Part shown: positions 15,008 to 25,993 of the stretch, in pieces
Layout: every line of letters begins with the position of its first letter
How positions within the stretch are numbered: the stretch's first letter is position 1
NCBI RefSeq assembly: GCF_000766945.1
Contig: NZ_KN266216.1
Span: 1-36,370, forward strand
Direction of reading: 5' to 3'
DNA from: Cellvibrio mixtus subsp. mixtus J3-8
Lineage (GTDB): Bacteria > Pseudomonadota > Gammaproteobacteria > Pseudomonadales > Cellvibrionaceae
Length of the DNA: 36,370 nt
Made by a program: the position numbers and the translations under genes
Notes under the pieces: generated by a model
What the model was told of the DNA's origin: nothing
Databases searched by the model: none
Seen by the model: only the letters and a program-made list of their open reading frames with translations

Positions 15008-16354
15008 ATGAAAGTTCTGTTTTTAACGTCCAGCCCCGGTTACGGCCATACGCGCGCCGCTGAAGCAATTGGCGCAGTTTTACAACGAGAATATCCCAAC
15101 ATTGAAACCAATTATCTTGATGTAACCCAACTACTCGACCCACTAGCCAGCGCTGCACTGCAAGACGGTTACCTGCGCATGACTGCAGAACACCCCGAGC
15201 TCTACCAAAAACTTTATAACCTGGATAAAAATTTATATCGCCAGTTGGCGGGAAAAATTCCAGCTGATCAAACGCTGGTGGATTTTTTAACCGAGCAGCA
15301 ACAGCGCTCGTATCCTGAAGAGTTTGAGCGGTCATTATTTTCACTACCGGTTTATTATAAAAATCTCGATGGCGCATTACTGAATACATTTATTAATGGT
15401 GTTTGCAATCGCAATAAAACACCGGCAGGGCGACTGTTGTTGCAAGGATTGCTCGCACTCATTTTTCGCATCTTGTCTGCGCGTGTAAAAAAATTCGTGA
15501 GCGATTACAACCCGGATTGTATTGTTGCGACGCAAATGTATCCCAACGCATTGTTATCGCGTTACGTTAAAAAAGGCATTATTACCAAACCCATTGTAGG
15601 GGTATTGACCGACTATGGCGTCCACGGTGTTTGGGTGCGCGACACCACCGCCGTTTATTGCGTTGGCCATCAACACGTTGCCGATTCATTGCGCCAACAG
15701 GGTGTACCTGCCCATCGTATTCGCGTCACTGGTATTCCATTAATCCCTGCCTTTGAAAACCTTCCCACCCAACAGCAGGCGCGCGCAAACCTCGGGCTTG
15801 ACGCTAACCCCACGCTATTAATTACCGGCGGCCAATGCGGTATTGGCGTGACCGACGCGTTGCAGCAATTGCTGGACGACAACCGCCACAACTATCAAGT
15901 GTTGGTTACCGCCGGGAGCCATGCGGCTGACAACGAAAAATTGCAGCAACTCGCCGACGCATATCAACATCGATTTCATTTATTTGGCTGGCGCAGCGAT
16001 ATGCGCGATTTATTTTGCGCCGCCGATATTGTCATCGGTAAACCGGGCGGCTTGACCGTGAGTGAAACACTGGCTTGTGGCAAACCTTTTATCGCTACCT
16101 GCTGCCTCGGCGGCCAGGAAATGCATAACGTGAATTTCCTGGAAAAAAATGGTGCCGGTTTGCATATAGATTTATCTCAGCTCTCCAGCGCAGTAAGTGC
16201 GCTATTTAGCAACCAGCCACGCCTGGAAGCCATGAAAGTAAATGCCGGAAAACTGGGACACCCCCACGCCGCCAGCAGTGTCGTTGCTGAATTGGAAAAA
16301 TTGATGCTGCTTAAAAAAGCCAAAACATTTTCACTCGAACAAGCACGGAGATAA
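15008..16354 (+). CDS. MGDG-synthase/UgtP-like glycosyltransferase (GT28 type)
   Basis: This 448-residue GT-B glycosyltransferase is of the monogalactosyl/glucosyl-diacylglycerol synthase group. The N-terminus has the family signature K-V-L-F-L-T-S-S-P-G-Y-G-H-T-R-A-A. The middle has L-T-D-Y-G-V-H-x-V-W and the V-T-G-I-P hinge. The C-terminal nucleotide-sugar half contains I-G-K-P-G-G-L-T-V-S-E-T-L-A. Relatives transfer sugar from UDP-hexose to diacylglycerol at the inner leaflet; the acceptor here is not known. The frame is open from 14972, but ATG 15008 follows AAGGAAA with good spacing and begins the conserved core. It heads an operon with a YkoP-like gene (3-base gap) and a NodB-type deacetylase. 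Confidence 0.87.
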   Translation: MKVLFLTSSPGYGHTRAAEAIGAVLQREYPNIETNYLDVTQLLDPLASAALQDGYLRMTAEHPELYQKLYNLDKNLYRQLAGKIPADQTLVDFLTEQQQRSYPEEFERSLFSLPVYYKNLDGALLNTFINGVCNRNKTPAGRLLLQGLLALIFRILSARVKKFVSDYNPDCIVATQMYPNALLSRYVKKGIITKPIVGVLTDYGVHGVWVRDTTAVYCVGHQHVADSLRQQGVPAHRIRVTGIPLIPAFENLPTQQQARANLGLDANPTLLITGGQCGIGVTDALQQLLDDNRHNYQVLVTAGSHAADNEKLQQLADAYQHRFHLFGWRSDMRDLFCAADIVIGKPGGLTVSETLACGKPFIATCCLGGQEMHNVNFLEKNGAGLHIDLSQLSSAVSALFSNQPRLEAMKVNAGKLGHPHAASSVVAELEKLMLLKKAKTFSLEQARR

Positions 16355-16357
16355 CAC

Positions 16358-16930
16358 ATGAGCAGCGGATTATTTTATCGATGCATGTGCTGGTACGACG
16401 CCTGGTGGCGACGCCAACATAAAGTCGAAAAATTTGATGAGTTAATCAGTTTTTCCTTTGAAAAATTTTCCGGCGAACGACGTATTATGAATGATGGTAC
16501 CTGGATTGAACCTGGCGACGCGCTTGCGATACTGCATTTTAATCGCGAATGTTTTTCCGGTGCCGCTCATCAAACACGCGATTACATGCGCAATGCGCTG
16601 CGCTTTCGCAAATTGATTTTGTCATCACTGGCGCAATTAGCCAAAGATATCAATGCCCATGAAAAATTAGTGCAGGTGAAAGCTTTCCACGGTGTGAGCT
16701 GGTTGCCACCGCACGGAGAGAAATTTGGTTTTTTGATCGAACAATTGCCGGATTCCGCATTGAATCGTGCGCGTAAATATTATTTTCGTTTGTTATTGAA
16801 GGCTTTTTTTCCACAAGTGGCTGAGCGCGAAAGTAATCGCATCCAACCACACGCTTATTGGTTAACGCGTAACAATCTTCTCAAACACTTTGCGATGGAG
16901 CACCACCATGAACCTCAGCCCGAACAATAA
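16358..16930 (+). CDS. YkoP-like protein
   Basis: This 190-residue soluble protein resembles Bacillus YkoP, which is also encoded near a YkoN-type glycosyltransferase. It has conserved-looking W-Y-D-x-W-W-R near the start, a G-D-x-L-A-I-L-H-F-N-R-E segment around residue 50, and a basic helical C-terminal half. No signal peptide or membrane helix is present. No enzymatic activity is established for the family, so I do not assign one. It lies 3 bases after the glycosyltransferase stop and overlaps the following deacetylase gene by 23 bases, a tightly coupled operon. CACGGAG about 10 bases upstream supports the ATG. Confidence 0.75.
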   Translation: MSSGLFYRCMCWYDAWWRRQHKVEKFDELISFSFEKFSGERRIMNDGTWIEPGDALAILHFNRECFSGAAHQTRDYMRNALRFRKLILSSLAQLAKDINAHEKLVQVKAFHGVSWLPPHGEKFGFLIEQLPDSALNRARKYYFRLLLKAFFPQVAERESNRIQPHAYWLTRNNLLKHFAMEHHHEPQPEQ

Positions 16931-17579
16931 TAAACAACTCCTTACCGATGCAATGTTGCCGCGCCCGATCCATTCGACCGCTGCATTCGGCCAGGCTGCG
17001 CATGCTATTTGCCTGACGTTTGATGACGGCCCCGATCCTGTGTACACCCCGGCAATATTGGATGTGCTCAGTGCATACAATGCCAAGGCAACTTTTTTTG
17101 TGCTGGGCCAGGCCGCTGAAGAATTTCCCCATTTGGTAGAGCGAATCGTTGCCGAGGGCCACACCATTGGTAATCACACTTACAGCCATCCCAATCCCTG
17201 GTTTACCTCGGAAGAGATTGCCCGCGAGGAAGTCACCAGAACCTCTGACATCATCGAACAGATTGCCGGCGTTCGCCCACGCTGGTTCCGCCCGCCCTAT
17301 GGCCGCTTGCGCTTTGCGATGCGCCAGCAAGCAACGCTCGATAATATGACTACCGTATTGTGGAACCGCAGCATTATCGATTGGGGTTTGCTGGGAAATG
17401 CGAGCGGAATCCGCAATCGCATGGAGCGCATTGAGGCCGGTGACATTGTGTTGATGCACGACGGCCAGCGCGAGCACAATCGCCCGGATAATTTGCTGCG
17501 CTACCTGCCCGGTTTCCTCGCGTCGTTGCCCGGCAGAAACCTGCAAACCTGGAGCCTCGACGGTATTTATAATTTCTAG
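16908..17579 (+). CDS. Polysaccharide deacetylase (NodB/CE4 family)
   Basis: This 223-residue protein has the complete NodB homology set: T-F-D-D-G-P-D (motif 1, catalytic base and metal Asp), H-T-Y-S-H-P (metal His pair), R-P-P-Y-G (motif 3) and I-V-L-M-H-D-G (catalytic His region). Members remove N- or O-acetyl groups from polysaccharides such as chitin oligomers or peptidoglycan. There is no signal peptide, so with the upstream glycosyltransferase it may act on a cytoplasmic glycolipid intermediate; this is inference. The start is ATG 16908 with GGAG 8 bases before it, overlapping the YkoP-like gene by 23 bases. A longer TTG-initiated form from 16890 is possible but less likely. Confidence 0.9.
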   Translation: MNLSPNNNKQLLTDAMLPRPIHSTAAFGQAAHAICLTFDDGPDPVYTPAILDVLSAYNAKATFFVLGQAAEEFPHLVERIVAEGHTIGNHTYSHPNPWFTSEEIAREEVTRTSDIIEQIAGVRPRWFRPPYGRLRFAMRQQATLDNMTTVLWNRSIIDWGLLGNASGIRNRMERIEAGDIVLMHDGQREHNRPDNLLRYLPGFLASLPGRNLQTWSLDGIYNF

Positions 17580-17606
17580 GGGCGATGTCCTCACAACCGT
17601 TTCACC

Positions 17607-18041
17607 ATGAAATGGTTGATGTATGCCGTTAGCCTCTCTATGCTTGGACAATATTTTTTACCGGCATTGCTCATGTCCAAACCTTCACCCTATTTTGCTT
17701 TTGCAGCATTCGCCCTCTGGTTGCTTGGCAGCTGGTTGGGTGCGCATGGGCATTTTTGTTTTGATGGGAAGGAACCGCCGGTATCCGTTCATATGCACAT
17801 GCTGGGCGATCACCCTGAGCACCATGCCGATGCAGATCATCAGGATGCTGATGTTGATTTGCTACAATCGGCCATCGCCAAACTGACCAAGCTGGATCAA
17901 AGCTTGCTCCTGCTGGCAGTCGTTGCCCTGCTGCTGGTAATCCAACGCACTCCGGTGCCAGCCAGCCATTACTCTCCGTTTGTCCCCGTCCACATTCCCT
18001 TTGCACGGCCGCTACTGCGCGCACCACCATTTACTGCCTGA
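17607..18041 (+). CDS. His-rich membrane protein of metal-efflux operon
   Basis: This 144-residue protein has an N-terminal hydrophobic stretch (about 5-22), a second helix (30-47), a His/Asp-rich middle (about 60-85, eight His among acidic residues) and a third hydrophobic stretch (100-113) before a Pro-rich tail. It directly precedes a CzcCBA pump. Small proteins with a histidine cluster and a similar Pro/Arg-rich end are common at this position in heavy-metal RND operons; the role may be metal sensing or buffering in the periplasm, comparable in place to CzcI. No enzymatic motif is present. The ATG at 17607 lacks a good ribosome binding site; ATG 17640 is an alternative. Confidence 0.65.
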   Translation: MKWLMYAVSLSMLGQYFLPALLMSKPSPYFAFAAFALWLLGSWLGAHGHFCFDGKEPPVSVHMHMLGDHPEHHADADHQDADVDLLQSAIAKLTKLDQSLLLLAVVALLLVIQRTPVPASHYSPFVPVHIPFARPLLRAPPFTA

Positions 18042-18054
18042 TTATTTTTCTCGC

Positions 18055-18072
18055 GAGTTGCCTGCGCAACTC
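18055..18072. promoter_or_regulatory. Short inverted repeat before czcC
   Basis: GAGTTG (18055-18060) and CAACTC (18067-18072) form a perfect 6-bp stem with a 6-base loop, just after the His-rich protein gene and 60 bases before czcC. It may be an operator or a small attenuator-like hairpin. Confidence 0.3.
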
Positions 18073-18131
18073 TGATTAATAACTTGCGCCCATCAAGCGC
18101 CCAACGTTAAGAAAAGCGGGCAGGATTTATT

Positions 18132-19388
18132 ATGAAACCCTTGTTACCTGCATTGGTATTGATTACCAGTGCCTGCTTCACCTGTGCGTCTTTCGCACAA
18201 ACTGGCGAAATCACCTTACAACAGGCGCTAAGCCGTAGCCTGCAACACAATCCCCAACTCGCAGGCTACAAGTTCCGCCGCGCCGCGCTGGATGGCGAGC
18301 ACACCACAGCGCAATTGCGACCGGAAACGCGTTTTCAGCTGGAGGCCGAAAATATCGCCGGTTCCGGCGAATTCAGCGGGGTTGATGCTGCTGAACTCAC
18401 CTTGTCATTTTCCTCAATAATCGAACTCGGTGGCCAACGCGATGCACGTACCGGTGTCGTCACTGCGCGCCAGCAGCAATTGCAAACTGAGCGGCGCGTG
18501 GCAGTGCTGGACTTGGTCGCGGCGGTGAATTACCGCTTTATCGCCTTGCTCGCCGCCCAGGAACAACAGCGGCTGGAAGAAGAAGCGCAGCATTTAGGGC
18601 AGGCGCTGGTAGACAGCCTGGTAAAACGCGTCCAGGCCGGCAGTACACCGCAGGCCGAACTAATGCGCGCCCGCGCCGCCCTGGCACGCACCGGGATCGC
18701 CGTGGATAAAGCCCGGCAACAAGCACAGGAGGAAGCCTTGTTACTCAGCGCTTTCTGGGCCGATGCCAGCCCGGATTTCACCCGCGCCCACGGTGATTTG
18801 TTTGCACTGACTAACCCCGAACCCCTCGCCAATTGGCAAACGCGCCTTGCGCAAAATCCCGATCTCACATTACTGGGCGATGCGACCCGCCTGCGTACCG
18901 CCGAATTGCGCAAAGCCGATAGTGAGCGCAAATTGGCTTTAGGCTGGAATGCCGGTGTGCGCCAGTTTCAGCAAAGCGATGACACGGCGGTCATACTCGG
19001 CGTGAATATCCCGCTGGCTGCTGGCAAGCGCGCCAGCGGTGCAGTGCAAACGGCGAGGGCGGAGCAAGATGCCGCCCGGTTTGCCGAAGATACCGCCAAA
19101 TCCCGGTTGGAAACCCGCCTCAACCAAACCTTTATCGCCCACCAGCAAGCACTGAATGAAACCCTGAGCCTGCGCGACCGCATATTGCCGCTGTTACAGG
19201 ATGCCAGCCGCGCAACCGCCAACGCCTTCGAGCAAGGGCGTTACAGCTCGCTGGAACTGGCGATGGCACAGCGCGAATTGCTGGAAACCCGCGCCGAATT
19301 AATCAATGCCGCCCTGCGTGCCCACGAAACCCGAATTGAGCTGGAGCGTTTGACCGCGTCCGCCCCCGCACAGGAGTTAGCCGAATGA
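18132..19388 (+). CDS. czcC: CzcC-like outer membrane channel of heavy-metal RND pump
   Basis: This 418-residue TolC-family protein has a signal peptide (1-22, ending Ser-Phe-Ala) and two repeats of long alpha-helical hairpins. An I-T-L-Q-Q-A-L segment opens the first repeat, and F-S-S-I-I-E-L-G-G-Q-R, typical of CzcC/CusC-type channels, lies at about 95-105. It forms the outer membrane exit duct for the CzcBA pump encoded next. An AGGA site 7 bases upstream supports the ATG. Its stop overlaps the czcB start by 4 bases (ATGA), so the two are translationally coupled. The family assignment is firm; the exact metal is inferred from the pump subunit. Confidence 0.88.
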   Translation: MKPLLPALVLITSACFTCASFAQTGEITLQQALSRSLQHNPQLAGYKFRRAALDGEHTTAQLRPETRFQLEAENIAGSGEFSGVDAAELTLSFSSIIELGGQRDARTGVVTARQQQLQTERRVAVLDLVAAVNYRFIALLAAQEQQRLEEEAQHLGQALVDSLVKRVQAGSTPQAELMRARAALARTGIAVDKARQQAQEEALLLSAFWADASPDFTRAHGDLFALTNPEPLANWQTRLAQNPDLTLLGDATRLRTAELRKADSERKLALGWNAGVRQFQQSDDTAVILGVNIPLAAGKRASGAVQTARAEQDAARFAEDTAKSRLETRLNQTFIAHQQALNETLSLRDRILPLLQDASRATANAFEQGRYSSLELAMAQRELLETRAELINAALRAHETRIELERLTASAPAQELAE

Positions 19389-20617
19389 ATCGATTGATCA
19401 AGTCCCTGTTATTACTCGCCAGCCTCAGCATTTCCTCATTAGCAATCGCCCATGAAGATCACGACCATGGCGATGAACAGGAAGAGCACGCCGGGGAGAT
19501 CATCAAAGGCCCACACAATGGCCGCTTATTGGAAGAGGGCGATTTCGTTGTCGAGCTGGCGATCTTTGAACAAGGCGTGCCACCGGAATACCGCGCCTGG
19601 GCCACGCTGGATGGCCAACCACTCAAGCCAAATGAATGGCAATTATCGGTACAACTCAATCGCCTTGGCGGTGCCATTGATAATTTTGTTTTCAAGCCGC
19701 AACAGGATTTCCTGCGCGGCCAGGGCGTGGTGGAAGAACCCCATTCCTTTGATGTAAAAGTCACTGCGACCTACAAAGGTAAACGCTACCAATGGCGCTA
19801 TCCATCTTACGAAGGTCGCGTCGAACTCAGCCCTGCAATCGCCAAAGCATCAGGTTTAACCACCGCTGTTGCAGGTAAAGGCACCTTGCAAGAACGCATC
19901 AAACTCTACGGCAATCTGGTGGCTGATCCACTGCGCATCAGCCACATACAGGCGCGTTACCCCGGTTTGATTCGCTCGGTGAAACCGACCATTGGCGCGT
20001 CGGTAAAAGCGGGTGAAGTATTGGCGATGGTCGAATCCAACGAGAGTTTGCGTGAATACCCCTTGCTATCCCCCATTGATGGCCGTGTCGTGGAGCGCCA
20101 TGCAAATGCGGGTGAATTCACCGCAGATCGCGTGTTATTCAGTGTGCTGGATGAGCGTGTTTTGGAGTTGCATTTGCAGGTTTTCCCCGCCGATGCCAGC
20201 AAAATCAAAGCAGGCCAACCTGTAGAAGTAAAAGCGGATGGCCAAATTGCCACTACCAGAATTGAATACATCACCCCACGCCATGGCGAAACGCCGACGC
20301 TGGAAGTCCATGCACCGGTTGATAACAACGCGGGCACCTGGGTTCCCAACCAATCGGTGGAAGGCTGGATTACCACCGCTGAAACAGCGGTTGCCGTGCG
20401 TATTGATCGTCGCGCTTTACAAACTTTCCGCGATTGGCAGGTGGTGTTTATCAAAGTCGGTGATAGCTATGAAATCCGCCCGTTGGAATTGGGCCGCAGT
20501 GATGGCAATTACAGCGAAGTGCTCGGCGGGTTAAACGCGGGTGATGAGTATGTGGTGGAAAACGCCTATGTCCTGAAAGCCGACCTGGAGAAATCCGGGG
20601 CGAGCCACGACCACTAA
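19385..20617 (+). CDS. czcB: CzcB-like periplasmic adaptor of heavy-metal RND pump
   Basis: This 410-residue membrane fusion protein has a signal peptide (1-22) followed at once by a His/Asp/Glu-rich segment (H-E-D-H-D-H-G-D-E) and ends in H-D-H, so both termini can bind metal. The middle shows the lipoyl-like and beta-barrel parts of CzcB-type adaptors (S-P-I-D-G-R-V-V-E-R-H near residue 228). It joins the CzcA pump to the CzcC channel and may hand metal to the pump. GGAG in the end of czcC serves as ribosome binding site. Start overlaps czcC by 4 bases; czcA begins 43 bases downstream. Confidence 0.9.
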   Translation: MNRLIKSLLLLASLSISSLAIAHEDHDHGDEQEEHAGEIIKGPHNGRLLEEGDFVVELAIFEQGVPPEYRAWATLDGQPLKPNEWQLSVQLNRLGGAIDNFVFKPQQDFLRGQGVVEEPHSFDVKVTATYKGKRYQWRYPSYEGRVELSPAIAKASGLTTAVAGKGTLQERIKLYGNLVADPLRISHIQARYPGLIRSVKPTIGASVKAGEVLAMVESNESLREYPLLSPIDGRVVERHANAGEFTADRVLFSVLDERVLELHLQVFPADASKIKAGQPVEVKADGQIATTRIEYITPRHGETPTLEVHAPVDNNAGTWVPNQSVEGWITTAETAVAVRIDRRALQTFRDWQVVFIKVGDSYEIRPLELGRSDGNYSEVLGGLNAGDEYVVENAYVLKADLEKSGASHDH

Positions 20618-20642
20618 CGCAGGACAGGAGCTATCAAAATGA

Positions 20643-23786
<3,144 letters not shown>

Positions 23787-23849
23787 TCGTTATAATTGCT
23801 TCACGACTCATCCTTAGCAGGTATCATTAAGTTGGTATCGGTATAGGAC

Positions 23850-23877
23850 AAAAAAACCGCCTCCGGGCGGTTTTTTT
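23850..23877 (+). terminator. Intrinsic terminator after czcA
   Basis: CCGCC/GGCGG forms a GC-rich stem with a 4-base loop, extended by an A-run before and seven T residues after (23871-23877). It lies 64 bases after the czcA stop and can act in both directions. Confidence 0.92.
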
Positions 23878-23912
23878 ATATCAGTACTTTTATATCTGGA
23901 CAGGGAAAGCCT

Positions 23913-24593
23913 ATGAAAACTATTTGTTATGTTGATGGATTTAACCTTTACTATGGCTGTTTAAAAGCTACGAAATATAAATGGCTGGATCTCTATAAGC
24001 TATTTACGAGGATTATTAACGAAAACAACCCTGATGCAGAATTGCTGCACATTAAATTTTTTACGGCACCGATTAAAACCAAACTCGCGTCCCATGGTAA
24101 TGCAGCAGGTGCGGCACAAAATGCTTACCATCGCGCACTTGCCACCTTATATCCTCAGCACATTTCTATATTTGAAGGTTACTTTAGTCTTGAGGAAGGC
24201 TCATTTCTCGAATACCTGGATCCACCTGATAAAAATCGGCGAGTCAAAATATGGCGCCTGGAAGAAAAACAATCTGATGTGAACATAGCACTTGAGGCTT
24301 ATCGCGATGCTATTCATATAGACCAAGCCGTCTTTGTTACCAACGATACCGATCAGGAGCCCACACTTAAAGCGCTATGCAACGACTATCCCGCACTAAA
24401 AATTGGAGTAATATTACCCATCAGGGAACCAATCCCCGGCATTACTTCACGGGCACGTCCAGGCAATAACCGGTTGAGTATTTATGCGCATTGGACAAGG
24501 AATCACATCCGAAGCGAAGAGTTGAAACAATCAATATTACCTGACGTGATTCCAACGCAGAAAAAAGCCATTAAAAAACCTGACTATTGGTGA
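23913..24593 (+). CDS. NYN-domain (PIN-like) putative nuclease
   Basis: This 226-residue protein belongs to the NYN/DUF88 group of PIN-like folds. Acidic positions expected of the active site are visible: Y-V-D-G-F-N-L-Y-Y-G at residues 6-15, E-K-Q-S-D-V-N-I-A-L around 118, and V-T-N-D-T-D-Q-E around 140. Characterised relatives cleave RNA, though many remain untested. No partner antitoxin or regulator gene is adjacent. It lies just after the czc terminator and 28 bases before a CDF-type transporter, with no evident link to metal efflux. GGGAAAG gives the ribosome binding site. Confidence 0.85.
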   Translation: MKTICYVDGFNLYYGCLKATKYKWLDLYKLFTRIINENNPDAELLHIKFFTAPIKTKLASHGNAAGAAQNAYHRALATLYPQHISIFEGYFSLEEGSFLEYLDPPDKNRRVKIWRLEEKQSDVNIALEAYRDAIHIDQAVFVTNDTDQEPTLKALCNDYPALKIGVILPIREPIPGITSRARPGNNRLSIYAHWTRNHIRSEELKQSILPDVIPTQKKAIKKPDYW

Positions 24594-24621
24594 GCTATGC
24601 AACAAAAAACCGGAGAAAATT

Positions 24622-25245
24622 ATGGGCGCTCATTGCTGTAGCCACGATCACGACTCTCCACCCCAACCTGATCCCAAATACCGCCGTATTTTATGGATCG
24701 CACTCGTCGTTAATGCATTGATGTTTGTGGTTGAAATTATTTTCAGCCTGCGCGCAAATTCTGCTTCATTACTCGCTGATTCAATCGATTTCCTTGGTGA
24801 TGCCGCGAATTACGGAATCAGTTTGTGGGTGTTGGCACAGAGTGTACAAACGCGCGCGAAAGCATCACTGCTAAAAGCAGCGTCGATGGCGTTATTTGGC
24901 ATCGGGGTTTTAGCGCATGCCATATGGAATGCAATTACCGGCGTGATTCCCGATGCGCAAACCATGAGCCTTATTGGATTGCTCGCGCTCGGCGCTAACC
25001 TCGGTGTTGCATGGTTGTTGTATGCCTATCGCAATGGCGATAGCAATATGCGCAGTGTGTGGTTGTGTACGCGTAATGATGCATTGGGAAATATCGCGGT
25101 TGTCCTTGCGGCAGTTGGTGTATTTGGTACGGGTACGGCATGGCCGGATTTAATTGTGGCAGTTATTATGGCCACTCTGGCATTGACGGCAGCGACGCAA
25201 ATTATCAAACAAGCCCGGAAAGAACTTAAACACCATTCGTCTTAA
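24622..25245 (+). CDS. CDF-type cation transporter, short form with altered metal site
   Basis: This 207-residue membrane protein has five or six predicted helices and a His/Cys-rich start (residues 4-12). It resembles the cation diffusion facilitator transmembrane domain but has no cytoplasmic C-terminal domain. The usual helix-2 H-x3-D is D-x3-D here (S-I-D-F-L-G-D), and the helix-5 H-x3-D reads C-T-R-N-D. These changes occur in a recognised short subfamily, so they are probably functional and alter metal preference. Proximity to CzcCBA suggests a heavy-metal role. GGAGAAAA 4 bases before the ATG fixes the start. It ends in His-His. Confidence 0.85.
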   Translation: MGAHCCSHDHDSPPQPDPKYRRILWIALVVNALMFVVEIIFSLRANSASLLADSIDFLGDAANYGISLWVLAQSVQTRAKASLLKAASMALFGIGVLAHAIWNAITGVIPDAQTMSLIGLLALGANLGVAWLLYAYRNGDSNMRSVWLCTRNDALGNIAVVLAAVGVFGTGTAWPDLIVAVIMATLALTAATQIIKQARKELKHHSS

Positions 25246-25267
25246 CCAACAACGCTATTTATTTTCC

Positions 25268-25948
25268 ATGTCCGACATTTTCCAAACCACCGCACAACAT
25301 GAATACCAGCGTTCTGCTGCACAATTAAAGGGCAGCAAAGATGCAAATTCTGCCCTGGAAAAATCCTATGCGCGTTACGATAACCTGATCGCCACTGCTT
25401 TCGCTGATGCAACGAACAAACCCGCCTGTAAAGCAGGGTGTGCATTTTGCTGTTACTATAAGGTAGAAGCACGGGCCCATGAAATCCTGTTAATTAAAAA
25501 TTACATGGGCAAAAATTTCAGCGCCGAAAAAATCACGGCAATATTAAAACAAGCGGCTGATAATGCAGAAATAATTCGCACCATCACGCCTGAACAGCAC
25601 CTCACCACTAATTTAAAATGCGCGCTGCTGGAAAACAACCAATGCACTATTTATCCAGTGCGCCCATTTCGCTGCCGTAATTTTCATTCGACCGATGCCC
25701 TTGCGTGTGAGGCATCATTCAATAACCCTGCGGATATGGAAATCGCCACCGGGATGATTGAAGATGTTGCCATTCTGGCCGATGCACACACCCAGGGTTT
25801 CGAAGCCGCAACAGAACAAACGGGTCGCGATAATCGCATTTATGATTTTAATACTGCATTGCTGGAAGTATTCGCCGATGACCAGCCATTAAAGCGCCAC
25901 CAGCGCGGCAAGAAAACATTTCAACAGGCGATTGAAGTCATTTCATGA
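25268..25948 (+). CDS. YkgJ-like cysteine-cluster protein
   Basis: This 226-residue protein has the cysteine pattern of the YkgJ / CxxCxxCC group: C-K-A-G-C-A-F-C-C at about residues 54-62, a later C-A-L-L, then C-T-I-Y-P-x-R-P-F-x-C-R at about 130-141. The family is thought to bind a zinc or iron-sulfur cluster; its activity is unknown. It lies 22 bases after the CDF gene and may be co-transcribed. There is no clear ribosome binding site before the ATG. It converges with the eCIS cargo operon, with only 45 bases between stops and no evident terminator. Confidence 0.82.
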   Translation: MSDIFQTTAQHEYQRSAAQLKGSKDANSALEKSYARYDNLIATAFADATNKPACKAGCAFCCYYKVEARAHEILLIKNYMGKNFSAEKITAILKQAADNAEIIRTITPEQHLTTNLKCALLENNQCTIYPVRPFRCRNFHSTDALACEASFNNPADMEIATGMIEDVAILADAHTQGFEAATEQTGRDNRIYDFNTALLEVFADDQPLKRHQRGKKTFQQAIEVIS

Positions 25949-25993
25949 AATAGTGTTTCAATTTTGGGAATATACGTTTTTATACCGACATTG

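Noticed and set aside
16881-17651. Leftward 256-codon frame opposite the deacetylase
   Set aside because: The rightward frame has all NodB motifs; the antisense frame is a by-product of its codon bias.
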